From assembly GCA_037893225.1 (NCBI GenBank), contig JAZGUH010000702.1:310001-374000 (forward strand): 64,000 nucleotides of DNA. Reading direction: 5' to 3'. The translations under genes and the position numbers were made by a program. The first letter of the stretch is position 1. Each line of letters begins with the position of its first letter. The notes under the pieces are model-generated. The model ran no database searches and was not told where the DNA came from. It worked only from the letters and a program-made list of their open reading frames with translations. Positions 23,645-38,200 of the stretch are shown piece by piece. The stretch comes from Hippasteria phrygiana. Taxonomy: Eukaryota; Echinodermata; Asteroidea; Valvatida; Goniasteridae.

Positions 23645-26600
23645 GCCAGATCTAAGCTATCCATACATGTCAAAATTACTGCATTTGGTTGATATTTCAT
23701 GCAATTATGAATGAGTAAAGCAAGTCCATACCCCAGGGAATTTGACAGGCATGGAGCAATAAATAAAAGGTAATCTGCACACAGATGGTGGCCGGGAAGA
23801 AAATAAACATTGCGAGGTTTGAATTTTCTCCACAAGTGTTAACTCTAAGAAGCCGCCGATAATTGCAACATGTAGCGCCAGATCTAAGCTATCCATACAT
23901 GTCAAAATTACTGAATTTGGTTGATATTTCATGCAATTATGAATGAGTAAAGCAAGTCATACCCCAGGGAATTTGACAGGCATGGAGCAATAAATAGAAG
24001 GTAATATGCACACAGATGTTGGCCGGAAAGAAAATAAACATTGCCAGGTTTTAATTTTCTCCACAAGTTTTAACTCCAAGAAGCCGCCGATAATTGCAAC
24101 ATGTAGCGCCAGATCTAAGCTATACATACATGTCAAAATTACTGCATTTGGTTGATATTTCATGCAATTATGAATGAGTAAAGCAAGTCCATACCCCAGG
24201 GAATTTGACAGGCATGGAGCAATAAATAAAAGGTAATATGCACACAGATGTTGGCCGGAAAGAAAATAAACATTGCGAGGTTTGAATTTTCTCCACAAGT
24301 GTTAACTCTAAGAAGCCGCCGATAATTGCAACATGTAGCGCCAGATCTAAGCTATCCATACATGTCAAAATTACTGAATTTGGTTGATATTTCATTCAAT
24401 TATGAATGAGTAAAGCAAGTCCATACCCCAGGGAATTTGACAGGCATGGAGCAATAAATAGAAGGTAATATGCACACAGATGTTGGCCGGAAAGAAAATA
24501 AACATTGCGAGGTTTGAATTTTCTCCACAAGTTTTAACTCTAAGAAGCCGCCGATAATTGCAACATGTAGCGCCAGATCTAAGCTATCCATACATGTCAA
24601 AATTACTGCATTTGGTTGATATTTCATGCAATTATGAATGAGTAAAGCAAGTCCATACCCCAGGGAATTTGACAGGCATGGAGCAATAAATAAAAGGTAA
24701 TATGCACACAGATGGTGGCCGGAAAGAAAATAAACATTGCGAGGTTTGAATTTTCTCCACAAGTGTTAACTCTAAGAAGCCGCCGATAATTGCAACATGT
24801 AGCGCCAGATCTAAGCTATCCATACATGTCAAAATTACTGTATTTGGTTGATATTTCATGCAATTATGAATTAGTAAAGCAAGTCCATACCCCAGGGAAT
24901 TTGACAGGCATGGAGCAATAAATAAAAGGTAATCTGGACACAGATGGTGGCCGGGAAGAAAATAAACATTGCGAGGTTTGAATTTTCTCCACAAGTGTTA
25001 ACTCTAAGAAGCCGCCGATAATTGCAACATGTAGCGCCAGATCTAAGCTATCCATACATGTCAAAATTACTGAATTTGGTTGATATTTCATGCAATTATG
25101 AATGAGTAAAGCAAGTCATACCCCGGGGAATTTGACAGGCATGGAGCAATAAATAGAAGGTAATATGCACACAGATGTTGGCCGGAAAGAAAATAAACAT
25201 TGCGAGGTTTGAATTTTCTCCACAAGTTTTAACTCCAAGAAGCCGCCGATAATTGCAACATGTAGCGCCAGATCTAAGCTATACATACATGTCAAAATTA
25301 CTGCATTTGGTTGATATTTCATGCAATTATGAATGAGTAAAGCAAGTCCATACCCCAGGGAATTTGACAGGCATGGAGCAATAAATAAAAGGTAATATGC
25401 ACACAGATGGTGGCCGGAAAGAAAATAAACATTGCGAGGTTTGAATTTTCTCCACAAGTGTTAACTCTAAGAAGCCGCCGATAATTGCAACATGTAGCGC
25501 CAGATCTAAGCTATCCATACATGTCAAAATTACTGTATTTGGTTGATATTTCATGCAATTATGAATGAGTAAAGCAAGTCCATACCCCAGGGAATTTGAC
25601 AGGCATGGAGCAATAAATAAAAGGTAATCTGCACACAGATGGTGGCCGGGAAGAAAATAAACATTGCGAGGTTTGAATTTTCTCCACAAGTGTTAACTCT
25701 AAGAAGCCGCCGATAATTGCAACATGTAGCGCCAGATCTAAGCTATCCATACATGTCAAAATTACTGAATTTGGTTGATATTTCATGCAATTATGAATGA
25801 GTAAAGCAAGTCATACCCCAGGGAATTTGACAGGCATGGAGCAATAAATAGAAGGTAATATGCACACAGATGTTGGCCGGAAAGAAAATAAACATTGCCA
25901 GGTTTTAATTTTCTCCACAAGTTTTAACTCCAAGAAGCCGCCGATAATTGCAACATGTAGCGCCAGATCTAAGCTATACATACATGTCAAAATTACTGCA
26001 TTTGGTTGATATTTCATGCAATTATGAATGAGTAAAGCAAGTCCATACCCCAGGGAATTTGACAGGCATGGAGCAATAAATAAAAGGTAATATGCACACA
26101 GATGTTGGCCGGAAAGAAAATAAACATTGCGAGGTTTGAATTTTCTCCACAAGTGTTAACTCTAAGAAGCCGCCGATAATTGCAACATGTAGCGCCAGAT
26201 CTAAGCTATCCATACATGTCAAAATTACTGAATTTGGTTGATATTTCATTCAATTATGAATGAGTAAAGCAAGTCCATACCCCAGGGAATTTGACAGGCA
26301 TGGAGCAATAAATAGAAGGTAATATGCACACAGATGTTGGCCGGAAAGAAAATAAACATTGCGAGGTTTGAATTTTCTCCACAAGTGTTAACTCTAAGAA
26401 GCCGCCGATAATTGCAACATGTAGCGCCAGATCTAAGCTATCCATACATGTCAAAATTACTGAATTTGGTTGATATTTCATGCAATTATGAATGAGTAAA
26501 GCAAGTCCATACCCCAGGGAATTTGACAGGCATGGAGCAATAAATAGAAGGTAATATGCACACAGATGGTGGCCGGAAAGAAAATAAACATTGCGAGGTT

Positions 26601-27584
26601 TGAATTTTCTCCACAAGTGTTAACTCTAAGAAGCCGCCGATAATTGCAACATGTAGCGCCAGATCTAAGCTATCGATACATGTCAAAATTACTGCATTTG
26701 GTTGATATTTCATGCAATTATGAATGAGTAAAGCAAGTCCATACCCCAGGGAATTTGACATGCATGGAGCAATAAATAAAAGGTAATCTGCACACAGATG
26801 GTGGCCGGGAAGAAAATAAACATTGCGAGGTTTGAATTTTCTCCACAAGTGTTAACTCTAAGAAGCCGCCGATAATTGCAACATGTAGCGCCAGATCTAA
26901 GCTATCCATACATGTCAAAATTACTGAATTTGGTTGATATTTCATTCAATTATGAATGAGTAAAGCAAGTCCATACCCCAGGGAATTTGACAGGCATGGA
27001 GCAATAAATAGAAGGTAATATGCACACAGATGTTGGCCGGAAAGAAAATAAACATTGCGAGGTTTGAATTTTCTCCACAAGTGTTAACTCTAAGAAGCCG
27101 CCGATAATTGCAACATGTAGCGCCAGATCTAAGCTATCCATACATGTCAAAATTACTGAATTTGGTTGATATTTCATGCAATTATGAATGAGTAAAGCAA
27201 GTCATACCCCAGGGAATTTGACAGGCATGGAGCAATAAATAGAAGGTAATATGCACACAGATGTTGGCCGGAAAGAAAATAAACATTGCGAGGTTTGAAT
27301 TTTCTCCACAAGTTTTAACTCTAAGAAGCCGCCGATAATTGCAACATGTAGCGCCAGATCTAAGCTATCCATACATGTCAAAATTACTGCATTTGGTTGA
27401 TATTTCATGCAATTATGAATGAGTAAAGCAAGTCCATACCCCAGGGAATTTGACAGGCATGGAGCAATAAATAAAAGGTAATATGCACACAGATGGTGGC
27501 CGGAAAGAAAATAAACATTGCGAGGTTTGAATTTTCTCCACAAGTGTTAACTCTAAGAAGCCGCCGATAATTGCAACATGTAGC
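23645..27584. repeat. 17-mer higher-order repeat, 3940 bp, copy 1
   Basis: Order: N B3 C2 J3 D H B C A B3 C2 J K2 X J F D, where X (26658) is c38 with g18, t104, c131 and g152. B3 monomers carry both c170 and t177 (GCCAGGTTTTAAT). X has TATCGATACA, a private ClaI-type site near 26673 that recurs at 30613. An 8-mer of 1854 bp (B3 C2 J3 D H B C plus N or A) is nested inside. Four of the 17 monomers are 231 bp, giving 3940 bp. Confidence 0.9.
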
Positions 27585-30500
27585 GCCAGATCTAAGCTAT
27601 CCATACATGTCAAAATTACTGCATTTGGTTGATATTTCATGCAATTATGAATGAGTAAAGCAAGTCCATACCCCAGGGAATTTGACAGGCATGGAGCAAT
27701 AAATAAAAGGTAATCTGCACACAGATGGTGGCCGGGAAGAAAATAAACATGGCGAGGTTTGAATTTTCTCCACAAGTGTTAACTCTAAGAAGCCGCCGAT
27801 AATTGCAACATGTAGCGCCAGATCTAAGCTATCCATACATGTCAAAATTACTGAATTTGGTTGATATTTCATGCAATTATGAATGAGTAAAGCAAGTCAT
27901 ACCCCAGGGAATTTGACAGGCATGGAGCAATAAATAGAAGGTAATATGCACACAGATGTTGGCCGGAAAGAAAATAAACATTGCCAGGTTTTAATTTTCT
28001 CCACAAGTTTTAACTCCAAGAAGCCGCCGATAATTGCAACATGTAGCGCCAGATCTAAGCTATACATACATGTCAAAATTACTGCATTTGGTTGATATTT
28101 CATGCAATTATGAATGAGTAAAGCAAGTCCATACCCCAGGGAATTTGACAGGCATGGAGCAATAAATAAAAGGTAATATGCACACAGATGTTGGCCGGAA
28201 AGAAAATAAACATTGCGAGGTTTGAATTTTCTCCACAAGTGTTAACTCTAAGAAGCCGCCGATAATTGCAACATGTAGCGCCAGATCTAAGCTATCCATA
28301 CATGTCAAAATTACTGAATTTGGTTGATATTTCATTCAATTATGAATGAGTAAAGCAAGTCCATACCCCAGGGAATTTGACAGGCATGGAGCAATAAATA
28401 GAAGGTAATATGCACACAGATGTTGGCCGGAAAGAAAATAAACATTGCGAGGTTTGAATTTTCTCCACAAGTTTTAACTCTAAGAAGCCGCCGATAATTG
28501 CAACATGTAGCGCCAGATCTAAGCTATCCATACATGTCAAAATTACTGCATTTGGTTGATATTTCATGCAATTATGAATGAGTAAAGCAAGTCCATACCC
28601 CAGGGAATTTGACAGGCATGGAGCAATAAATAAAAGGTAATATGCACACAGATGGTGGCCGGAAAGAAAATAAACATTGCGAGGTTTGAATTTTCTCCAC
28701 AAGTGTTAACTCTAAGAAGCCGCCGATAATTGCAACATGTAGCGCCAGATCTAAGCTATCCATACATGTCAAAATTACTGTATTTGGTTGATATTTCATG
28801 CAATTATGAATTAGTAAAGCAAGTCCATACCCCAGGGAATTTGACAGGCATGGAGCAATAAATAAAAGGTAATCTGGACACAGATGGTGGCCGGGAAGAA
28901 AATAAACATTGCGAGGTTTGAATTTTCTCCACAAGTGTTAACTCTAAGAAGCCGCCGATAATTGCAACATGTAGCGCCAGATCTAAGCTATCCATACATG
29001 TCAAAATTACTGAATTTGGTTGATATTTCATGCAATTATGAATGAGTAAAGCAAGTCATACCCCGGGGAATTTGACAGGCATGGAGCAATAAATAGAAGG
29101 TAATATGCACACAGATGTTGGCCGGAAAGAAAATAAACATTGCGAGGTTTGAATTTTCTCCACAAGTTTTAACTCCAAGAAGCCGCCGATAATTGCAACA
29201 TGTAGCGCCAGATCTAAGCTATACATACATGTCAAAATTACTGCATTTGGTTGATATTTCATGCAATTATGAATGAGTAAAGCAAGTCCATACCCCAGGG
29301 AATTTGACAGGCATGGAGCAATAAATAAAAGGTAATATGCACACAGATGGTGGCCGGAAAGAAAATAAACATTGCGAGGTTTGAATTTTCTCCACAAGTG
29401 TTAACTCTAAGAAGCCGCCGATAATTGCAACATGTAGCGCCAGATCTAAGCTATCCATACATGTCAAAATTACTGTATTTGGTTGATATTTCATGCAATT
29501 ATGAATTAGTAAAGCAAGTCCATACCCCAGGGAATTTGACAGGCATGGAGCAATAAATAAAAGGTAATCTGCACACAGATGGTGGCCGGGAAGAAAATAA
29601 ACATTGCGAGGTTTGAATTTTCTCCACAAGTGTTAACTCTAAGAAGCCGCCGATAATTGCAACATGTAGCGCCAGATCTAAGCTATCCATACATGTCAAA
29701 ATTACTGAATTTGGTTGATATTTCATGCAATTATGAATGAGTAAAGCAAGTCATACCCCAGGGAATTTGACAGGCATGGAGCAATAAATAGAAGGTAATA
29801 TGCACACAGATGTTGGCCGGAAAGAAAATAAACATTGCCAGGTTTTAATTTTCTCCACAAGTTTTAACTCCAAGAAGCCGCCGATAATTGCAACATGTAG
29901 CGCCAGATCTAAGCTATACATACATGTCAAAATTACTGCATTTGGTTGATATTTCATGCAATTATGAATGAGTAAAGCAAGTCCATACCCCAGGGAATTT
30001 GACAGGCATGGAGCAATAAATAAAAGGTAATATGCACACAGATGTTGGCCGGAAAGAAAATAAACATTGCGAGGTTTGAATTTTCTCCACAAGTGTTAAC
30101 TCTAAGAAGCCGCCGATAATTGCAACATGTAGCGCCAGATCTAAGCTATCCATACATGTCAAAATTACTGAATTTGGTTGATATTTCATTCAATTATGAA
30201 TGAGTAAAGCAAGTCCATACCCCAGGGAATTTGACAGGCATGGAGCAATAAATAGAAGGTAATATGCACACAGATGTTGGCCGGAAAGAAAATAAACATT
30301 GCGAGGTTTGAATTTTCTCCACAAGTGTTAACTCTAAGAAGCCGCCGATAATTGCAACATGTAGCGCCAGATCTAAGCTATCCATACATGTCAAAATTAC
30401 TGAATTTGGTTGATATTTCATGCAATTATGAATGAGTAAAGCAAGTCCATACCCCAGGGAATTTGACAGGCATGGAGCAATAAATAGAAGGTAATATGCA

Positions 30501-30597
30501 CACAGATGGTGGCCGGAAAGAAAATAAACATTGCGAGGTTTGAATTTTCTCCACAAGTGTTAACTCTAAGAAGCCGCCGATAATTGCAACATGTAGC
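27585..30597. repeat. 17-mer higher-order repeat, copy 2, 13 monomers then divergence
   Basis: Thirteen monomers follow copy 1 at a 3940-bp offset, including CTGGAC in the H monomer at 28744 and both B3 monomers. The match continues into the next monomer (30598) through the TATCGATACA change and c38, but has ended by site 104. The breakpoint thus falls inside a monomer, near 30640-30700. One diagnostic difference exists: 29439 has t69 (type H) where 25499 has g69 (type A). Private to this copy is CATGGCGAGG near 27750. Confidence 0.9.
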
Positions 30598-33500
30598 GCC
30601 AGATCTAAGCTATCGATACATGTCAAAATTACTGCATTTGGTTGATATTTCATGCAATTATGAATGAGTAAAGCAAGTCCATACCCCAGGGAATTTGACA
30701 GGCATGGAGCAATAAATAAAAGGTAATATGCACACAGATGGTGGCCGGAAAGAAAATAAACATTGCGAGGTTTGAATTTTCTCCACAAGTGTTAACTCTA
30801 AGAAGCCGCCGATAATTGCAACATGTAGCGCCAGATCTAAGCTATCCATACATGTCAAAATTACTGTATTTGGTTGATATTTCATGCAATTATGAATGAG
30901 TAAAGCAAGTCCATACCCCAGGGAATTTGACAGGCATGGAGCAATAAATAAAAGGTAATCTGCACACAGATGGTGGCCGGGAAGAAAATAAACATTGCGA
31001 GGTTTGAATTTTCTCCACAAGTGTTAACTCTAAGAAGCCGCCGATAATTGCAACATGTAGCGCCAGATCTAAGCTATCCATACATGTCAAAATTACTGAA
31101 TTTGGTTGATATTTCATTCAATTATGAATGAGTAAAGCAAGTCCATACCCCAGGGAATTTGACAGGCATGGAGCAATAAATAGAAGGTAATATGCACACA
31201 GATGTTGGCCGGAAAGAAAATAAACATTGCGAGGTTTGAATTTTCTCCACAAGTGTTAACTCTAAGAAGCCGCCGATAATTGCAACATGTAGCGCCAGAT
31301 CTAAGCTATCCATACATGTCAAAATTACTGAATTTGGTTGATATTTCATGCAATTATGAATGAGTAAAGCAAGTCCATACCCCAGGGAATTTGACAGGCA
31401 TGGAACAATAAATAGAAGGTAATATGCACACAGATGGTGGCCGGAAAGAAAATAAACATTGCGAGGTTTGAATTTTCTCCACAAGTGTTAACTCTAAGAA
31501 GCCGCCGATAATTGCAACATGTAGCGCCAGATCTAAGCTATCCATACATGTCAAAATTACTGCATTTGGTTGATATTTCATGCAATTATGAATGAGTAAA
31601 GCAAGTCCATACCCCAGGGAATTTGACAGGCATGGAGCAATAAATAAAAGGTAATATGCACACAGATGGTGGCCGGAAAGAAAATAAACATTGCGAGGTT
31701 TGAATTTTCTCCACAAGTGTTAACTCTAAGAAGCCGCCGATAATTGCAACATGTAGCGCCAGATCTAAGCTATCCATACATGTCAAAATTACTGTATTTG
31801 GTTGATATTTCATGCAATTATGAATGAGTAAAGCAAGTCCATACCCCAGGGAATTTGACAGGCATGGAGCAATAAATAAAAGGTAATCTGCACACAGATG
31901 GTGGCCGGGAAGAAAATAAACATTGCGAGGTTTGAATTTTCTCCACAAGTGTTAACTCTAAGAAGCCGCCGATAATTGCAACATGTAGCGCCAGATCTAA
32001 GCTATCCATACATGTCAAAATTACTGAATTTGGTTGATATTTCATGCAATTATGAATGAGTAAAGCAAGTCATACCCCAGGGAATTTGACAAGCATGGAG
32101 CAATAAATAGAAGGTAATATGCACACAGATGTTGGCCGGAAAGAAAATAAACATTGCCAGGTTTGAATTTTCTCCACAAGTTTTAACTCCAAGAAGCCGC
32201 CGATAATTGCAACATGTAGCGCCAGATCTAAGCTATACATACATGTCAAAATTACTGCATTTGGTTGATATTTCATGCAATTATGAATGAGTAAAGCAAG
32301 TCCATACCCCAGGGAATTTGACAGGCATGGAGCAATAAATAAAAGGTAATATGCACACAGATGTTGGCCGGAAAGAAAATAAACATTGCGAGGTTTGAAT
32401 TTTCTCCACAAGTGTTAACTCTAAGAAGCCGCCGATAATTGCAACATGTAGCGCCAGATCTAAGCTATCCATACATGTCAAAATTACTGAATTTGGTTGA
32501 TATTTCATTCAATTATGAATGAGTAAAGCAAGTCCATACCCCAGGGAATTTGACAGGCATGGAGCAATAAATAGAAGGTAATATGCACACAGATGTTGGC
32601 CGGAAAGAAAATAAACATTGCGAGGTTTGAATTTTCTCCACAAGTGTTAACTCTAAGAAGCCGCCGATAATTGCAACATGTAGCGCCAGATCTAAGCTAT
32701 CCATACATGTCAAAATTACTGAATTTGGTTGATATTTCATGCAATTATGAATGAGTAAAGCAAGTCCATACCCCAGGGAATTTGACAGGCATGGAGCAAT
32801 AAATAGAAGGTAATATGCACACAGATGGTGGCCGGAAAGAAAATAAACATTGCGAGGTTTGAATTTTCTCCACAAGTGTTAACTCTAAGAAGCCGCCGAT
32901 AATTGCAACATGTAGCGCCAGATCTAAGCTATCCATACATGTCAAAATTACTGCATTTGGTTGATATTTCATGCAATTATGAATGAGTAAAGCAAGTCCA
33001 TACCCCAGGGAATTTGACAGGCATGGAGCAATAAATAAAAGGTAATATGCACACAGATGGTGGCCGGAAAGAAAATAAACATTGCGAGGTTTGAATTTTC
33101 TCCACAAGTGTTAACTCTAAGAAGCCGCCGATAATTGCAACATGTAGCGCCAGATCTAAGCTATCCATACATGTCAAAATTACTGTATTTGGTTGATATT
33201 TCATGCAATTATGAATGAGTAAAGCAAGTCCATACCCCAGGGAATTTGACAGGCATGGAGCAATAAATAAAAGGTAATCTGCACACAGATGGTGGCCGGG
33301 AAGAAAATAAACATTGCGAGGTTTGAATTTTCTCCACAAGTGTTAACTCTAAGAAGCCGCCGATAATTGCAACATGTAGCGCCAGATCTAAGCTATCCAT
33401 ACATGTCAAAATTACTGAATTTGGTTGATATTTCATTCAATTATGAATGAGTAAAGCAAGTCCATACCCCAGGGAATTTGACAGGCATGGAGCAATAAAT

Positions 33501-35236
33501 AGAAGGTAATATGCACACAGATGTTGGCCGGAAAGAAAATAAACATTGCGAGGTTTGAATTTTCTCCACAAGTGTTAACTCTAAGAAGCCGCCGATAATT
33601 GCAACATGTAGCGCCAGATCTAAGCTATCCATACATGTCAAAATTACTGAATTTGGTTGATATTTCATGCAATTATGAATGAGTAAAGCAAGTCCATACC
33701 CCAGGGAATTTGACAGGCATGGAGCAATAAATAGAAGGTAATATGCACACAGATGGTGGCCGGAAAGAAAATAAACATTGCGAGGTTTGAATTTTCTCCA
33801 CAAGTGTTAACTCTAAGAAGCCGCCGATAATTGCAACATGTAGCGCCAGATCTAAGCTATCCATACATGTCAAAATTACTGCATTTGGTTGATATTTCAT
33901 GCAATTATGAATGAGTAAAGCAAGTCCATACCCCAGGGAATTTGACAGGCATGGAGCAATAAATAAAAGGTAATATGCACACAGATGGTGGCCGGAAAGA
34001 AAATAAACATTGCGAGGTTTGAATTTTCTCCACAAGTGTTAACTCTAAGAAGCCGCCGATAATTGCAACATGTAGCGCCAGATCTAAGCTATCCATACAT
34101 GTCAAAATTACTGTATTTGGTTGATATTTCATGCAATTATGAATGAGTAAAGCAAGTCCATACCCCAGGGAATTTGACAGGCATGGAGCAATAAATAAAA
34201 GGTAATCTGCACACAGATGGTGGCCGGGAAGAAAATAAACATTGCGAGGTTTGAATTTTCTCCACAAGTGTTAACTCTAAGAAGCCGCCGATAATTGCAA
34301 CATGTAGCGCCAGATCTAAGCTATCCATACATGTCAAAATTACTGAATTTGGTTGATATTTCATTCAATTATGAATGAGTAAAGCAAGTCCATACCCCAG
34401 GGAATTTGACAGGCATGGAGCAATAAATAGAAGGTAATATGCACACAGATGTTGGCCGGAAAGAAAATAAACATTGCGAGGTTTGAATTTTCTCCACAAG
34501 TGTTAACTCTAAGAAGCCGCCGATAATTGCAACATGTAGCGCCAGATCTAAGCTATCCATACATGTCAAAATTACTGAATTTGGTTGATATTTCATGCAA
34601 TTATGAATGAGTAAAGCAAGTCCATACCCCAGGGAATTTGACAGGCATGGAGCAATAAATAGAAGGTAATATGCACACAGATGGTGGCCGGAAAGAAAAT
34701 AAACATTGCGAGGTTTGAATTTTCTCCACAAGTGTTAACTCTAAGAAGCCGCCGATAATTGCAACATGTAGCGCCAGATCTAAGCTATCCATACATGTCA
34801 AAATTACTGCATTTGGTTGATATTTCATGCAATTATGAATGAGTAAAGCAAGTCCATACCCCAGGGAATTTGACAGGCATGGAGCAATAAATAAAAGGTA
34901 ATATGCACACAGATGGTGGCCGGAAAGAAAATAAACATTGCGAGGTTTGAATTTTCTCCACAAGTGTTAACTCTAAGAAGCCGCCGATAATTGCAACATG
35001 TAGCGCCAGATCTAAGCTATCCATACATGTCAAAATTACTGTATTTGGTTGATATTTCATGCAATTATGAATGAGTAAAGCAAGTCCATACCCCAGGGAA
35101 TTTGACAGGCATGGAGCAATAAATAAAAGGTAATCTGCACACAGATGTTGGCCGGGAAGAAAATAAACATTGCGAGGTTTGAATTTTCTCCACAAGTGTT
35201 AACTCTAAGAAGCCGCCGATAATTGCAACATGTAGC
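30366..35236. repeat. 4-mer higher-order repeat K2-D-A-J, 928 bp, about five copies
   Basis: Units start at 30366, 31294, 32685, 33613 and 34541. The unit at 31294 is 1391 bp, because B2 and C2 sit between A and J. The last unit lacks J and leads into B2 C2 J3. The 928-bp units carry no 231-bp monomer, so they keep a strict multiple of 232. Private changes are few: GGAACAATA near 31404, ACAAGCATGG near 32091, and t144 in an A monomer near 35148. This is the shortest well-ordered HOR in the window. Confidence 0.92.
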
Positions 35237-38200
35237 GCCAGATCTAAGCTATCCATACATGTCAAAATTACTGAATTTGGTTGATATTTCATGCAATTAT
35301 GAATGAGTAAAGCAAGTCATACCCCAGGGAATTTGACAGGCATGGAGCAATAAATAGAAGGTAATATGCACACAGATGTTGGCCGGAAAGAAAATAAACA
35401 TTGCCAGGTTTGAATTTTCTCCACAAGTTTTAACTCCAAGAAGCCGCCGATAATTGCAACATGTAGCGCCAGATCTAAGCTATACATACATGTCAAAATT
35501 ACTGCATTTGGTTGATATTTCATGCAATTATGAATGAGTAAAGCAAGTCCATACCCCAGGGAATTTGACAGGCATGGAGCAATAAATAAAAGGTAATATG
35601 CACACAGATGTTGGCCGGAAAGAAAATAAACATTGCGAGGTTTGAATTTTCTCCACAAGTGTTAACTCTAAGAAGCCGCCGATAATTGCAACATGTAGCG
35701 CCAGATCTAAGCTATCCATACATGTCAAAATTACTGAATTTGGTTGATATTTCATTCAATTATGAATGAGTAAAGCAAGTCCATACCCCAGGGAATTTGA
35801 CAGGCATGGAGCAATAAATAGAAGGTAATATGCACACAGATGTTGGCCGGAAAGAAAATAAACATTGCGAGGTTTGAATTTTCTCCACAAGTTTTAACTC
35901 TAAGAAGCCGCCGATAATTGCAACATGTAGCGCCAGATCTAAGCTATCCATACATGTCAAAATTACTGCATTTGGTTGATATTTCATGCAATTATGAATG
36001 AGTAAAGCAAGTCCATACCCCAGGGAATTTGACAGGCATGGAGCAATAAATAAAAGGTAATATGCACACAGATGGTGGCCGGAAAGAAAATAAACATTGC
36101 GAGGTTTGAATTTTCTCCACAAGTGTTAACTCTAAGAAGCCGCCGATAATTGCAACATGTAGCGCCAGATCTAAGCTATCCATACATGTCAAAATTACTG
36201 AATTTGGTTGATATTTCATTCAATTATGAATGAGTAAAGCAAGTCCATACCCCAGGGAATTTGACAGGCATGGAGCAATAAATAGAAGGTAATATGCACA
36301 CAGATGTTGGCCGGAAAGAAAATAAACATTGCGAGGTTTGAATTTTCTCCACAAGTGTTAACTCTAAGAAGCCGCCGATAATTGCAACATGTAGCGCCAG
36401 ATCTAAGCTATCCATACATGTCAAAATTACTGAATTTGGTTGATATTTCATGCAATTATGAATGAGTAAAGCAAGTCATACCCCAGGGAATTTGACAGGC
36501 ATGGAGCAATAAATAGAAGGTAATATGCACACAGATGTTGGCCGGAAAGAAAATAAACATTGCGAGGTTTGAATTTTCTCCACAAGTTTTAACTCCAAGA
36601 AGCCGCCGATAATTGCAACATGTAGCGCCAGATCTAAGCTATACATACATGTCAAAATTACTGCATTTGGTTGATATTTCATGCAATTATGAATGAGTAA
36701 AGCAAGTCCATACCCCAGGGAATTTGACAGGCATGGAGCAATAAATAAAAGGTAATATGCACACAGATGTTGGCCGGAAAGAAAATAAACATTGCGAGGT
36801 TTGAATTTTCTCCACAAGTGTTAACTCTAAGAAGCCGCCGATAATTGCAACATGTAGCGCCAGATCTAAGCTATCCATACATGTCAAAATTACTGAATTT
36901 GGTTGATATTTCATTCAATTATGAATGAGTAAAGCAAGTCCATACCCCAGGGAATTTGACAGGCATGGAGCAATAAATATAAGGTAATATGCACACAGAT
37001 GTTGGCCGGAAAGAAAATAAACATTGCGAGGTTTGAATTTTCTCCACAAGTGTTAACTCTAAGAAGCCGCCGATAATTGCAACATGTAGCGCCAGATCTA
37101 AGCTATCCATACATGTCAAAATTACTGCATTTGGTTGATATTTCATGCAATTATGAATGAGTAAAGCAAGTCCATACCCCAGGGAATTTGACAGGCATGG
37201 AGCAATAAATAAAAGGTAATATGCACACAGATGGTGGCCGGAAAGAAAATAAACATTGCGAGGTTTGAATTTTCTCCACAAGTGTTAACTCTAAGAAGCC
37301 GCCGATAATTGCAACATGTAGCGCCAGATCTAAGCTATCCATACATGTCAAAATTACTGTATTTGGTTGATATTTCATGCAATTATGAATGAGTAAAGCA
37401 AGTCCATACCCCAGGGAATTTGACATGCATGGAGCAATAAATAAAAGGTAATCTGCACACAGATGGTGGCCGGGAAGAAAATAAACATTGCGAGGTTTGA
37501 ATTTTCTCCACAAGTGTTAACTCTAAGAAGCCGCCGATAATTGCAACATGTAGCGCCAGATCTAAGCTATCCATACATGTCAAAATTACTGAATTTGGTT
37601 GATATTTCATTCAATTATGAATGAGTAAAGCAAGTCCATACCCCAGGGAATTTGACAGGCATGGAGCAATAAATAGAAGGTAATATGCACACAGATGTTG
37701 GCCTGAAAGAAAATAAACATTGCGAGGTTTGAATTTTCTCCACAAGTGTTAACTCTAAGAAGCCGCCGATAATTGCAACATGTAGCGCCAGATCTAAGCT
37801 ATCCATACATGTCAAAATTACTGAATTTGGTTGATATTTCATGCAATTATGAATGAGTAAAGCAAGTCATACCCCAGGGAATTTGACAGGCATGGAGCAA
37901 TAAATAGAAGGTAATATGCACACAGATGTTGGCCGGAAAGAAAATAAACATTGCGAGGTTTGAATTTTCTCCACAAGTTTTAACTCTAAGAAGCCGCCGA
38001 TAATTGCAACATGTAGCGCCAGATCTAAGCTATCCATACATGTCAAAATTACTGAATTTGGTTGATATTTCATGCAATTATGAATGAGTAAAGCAAGTCA
38101 TACCCCGGGGAATTTGACAGGCATGGAGCAATAAATAGAAGGTAATATGCACACAGATGTTGGCCGGAAAGAAAATAAACATTGCGAGGTTTGAATTTTC

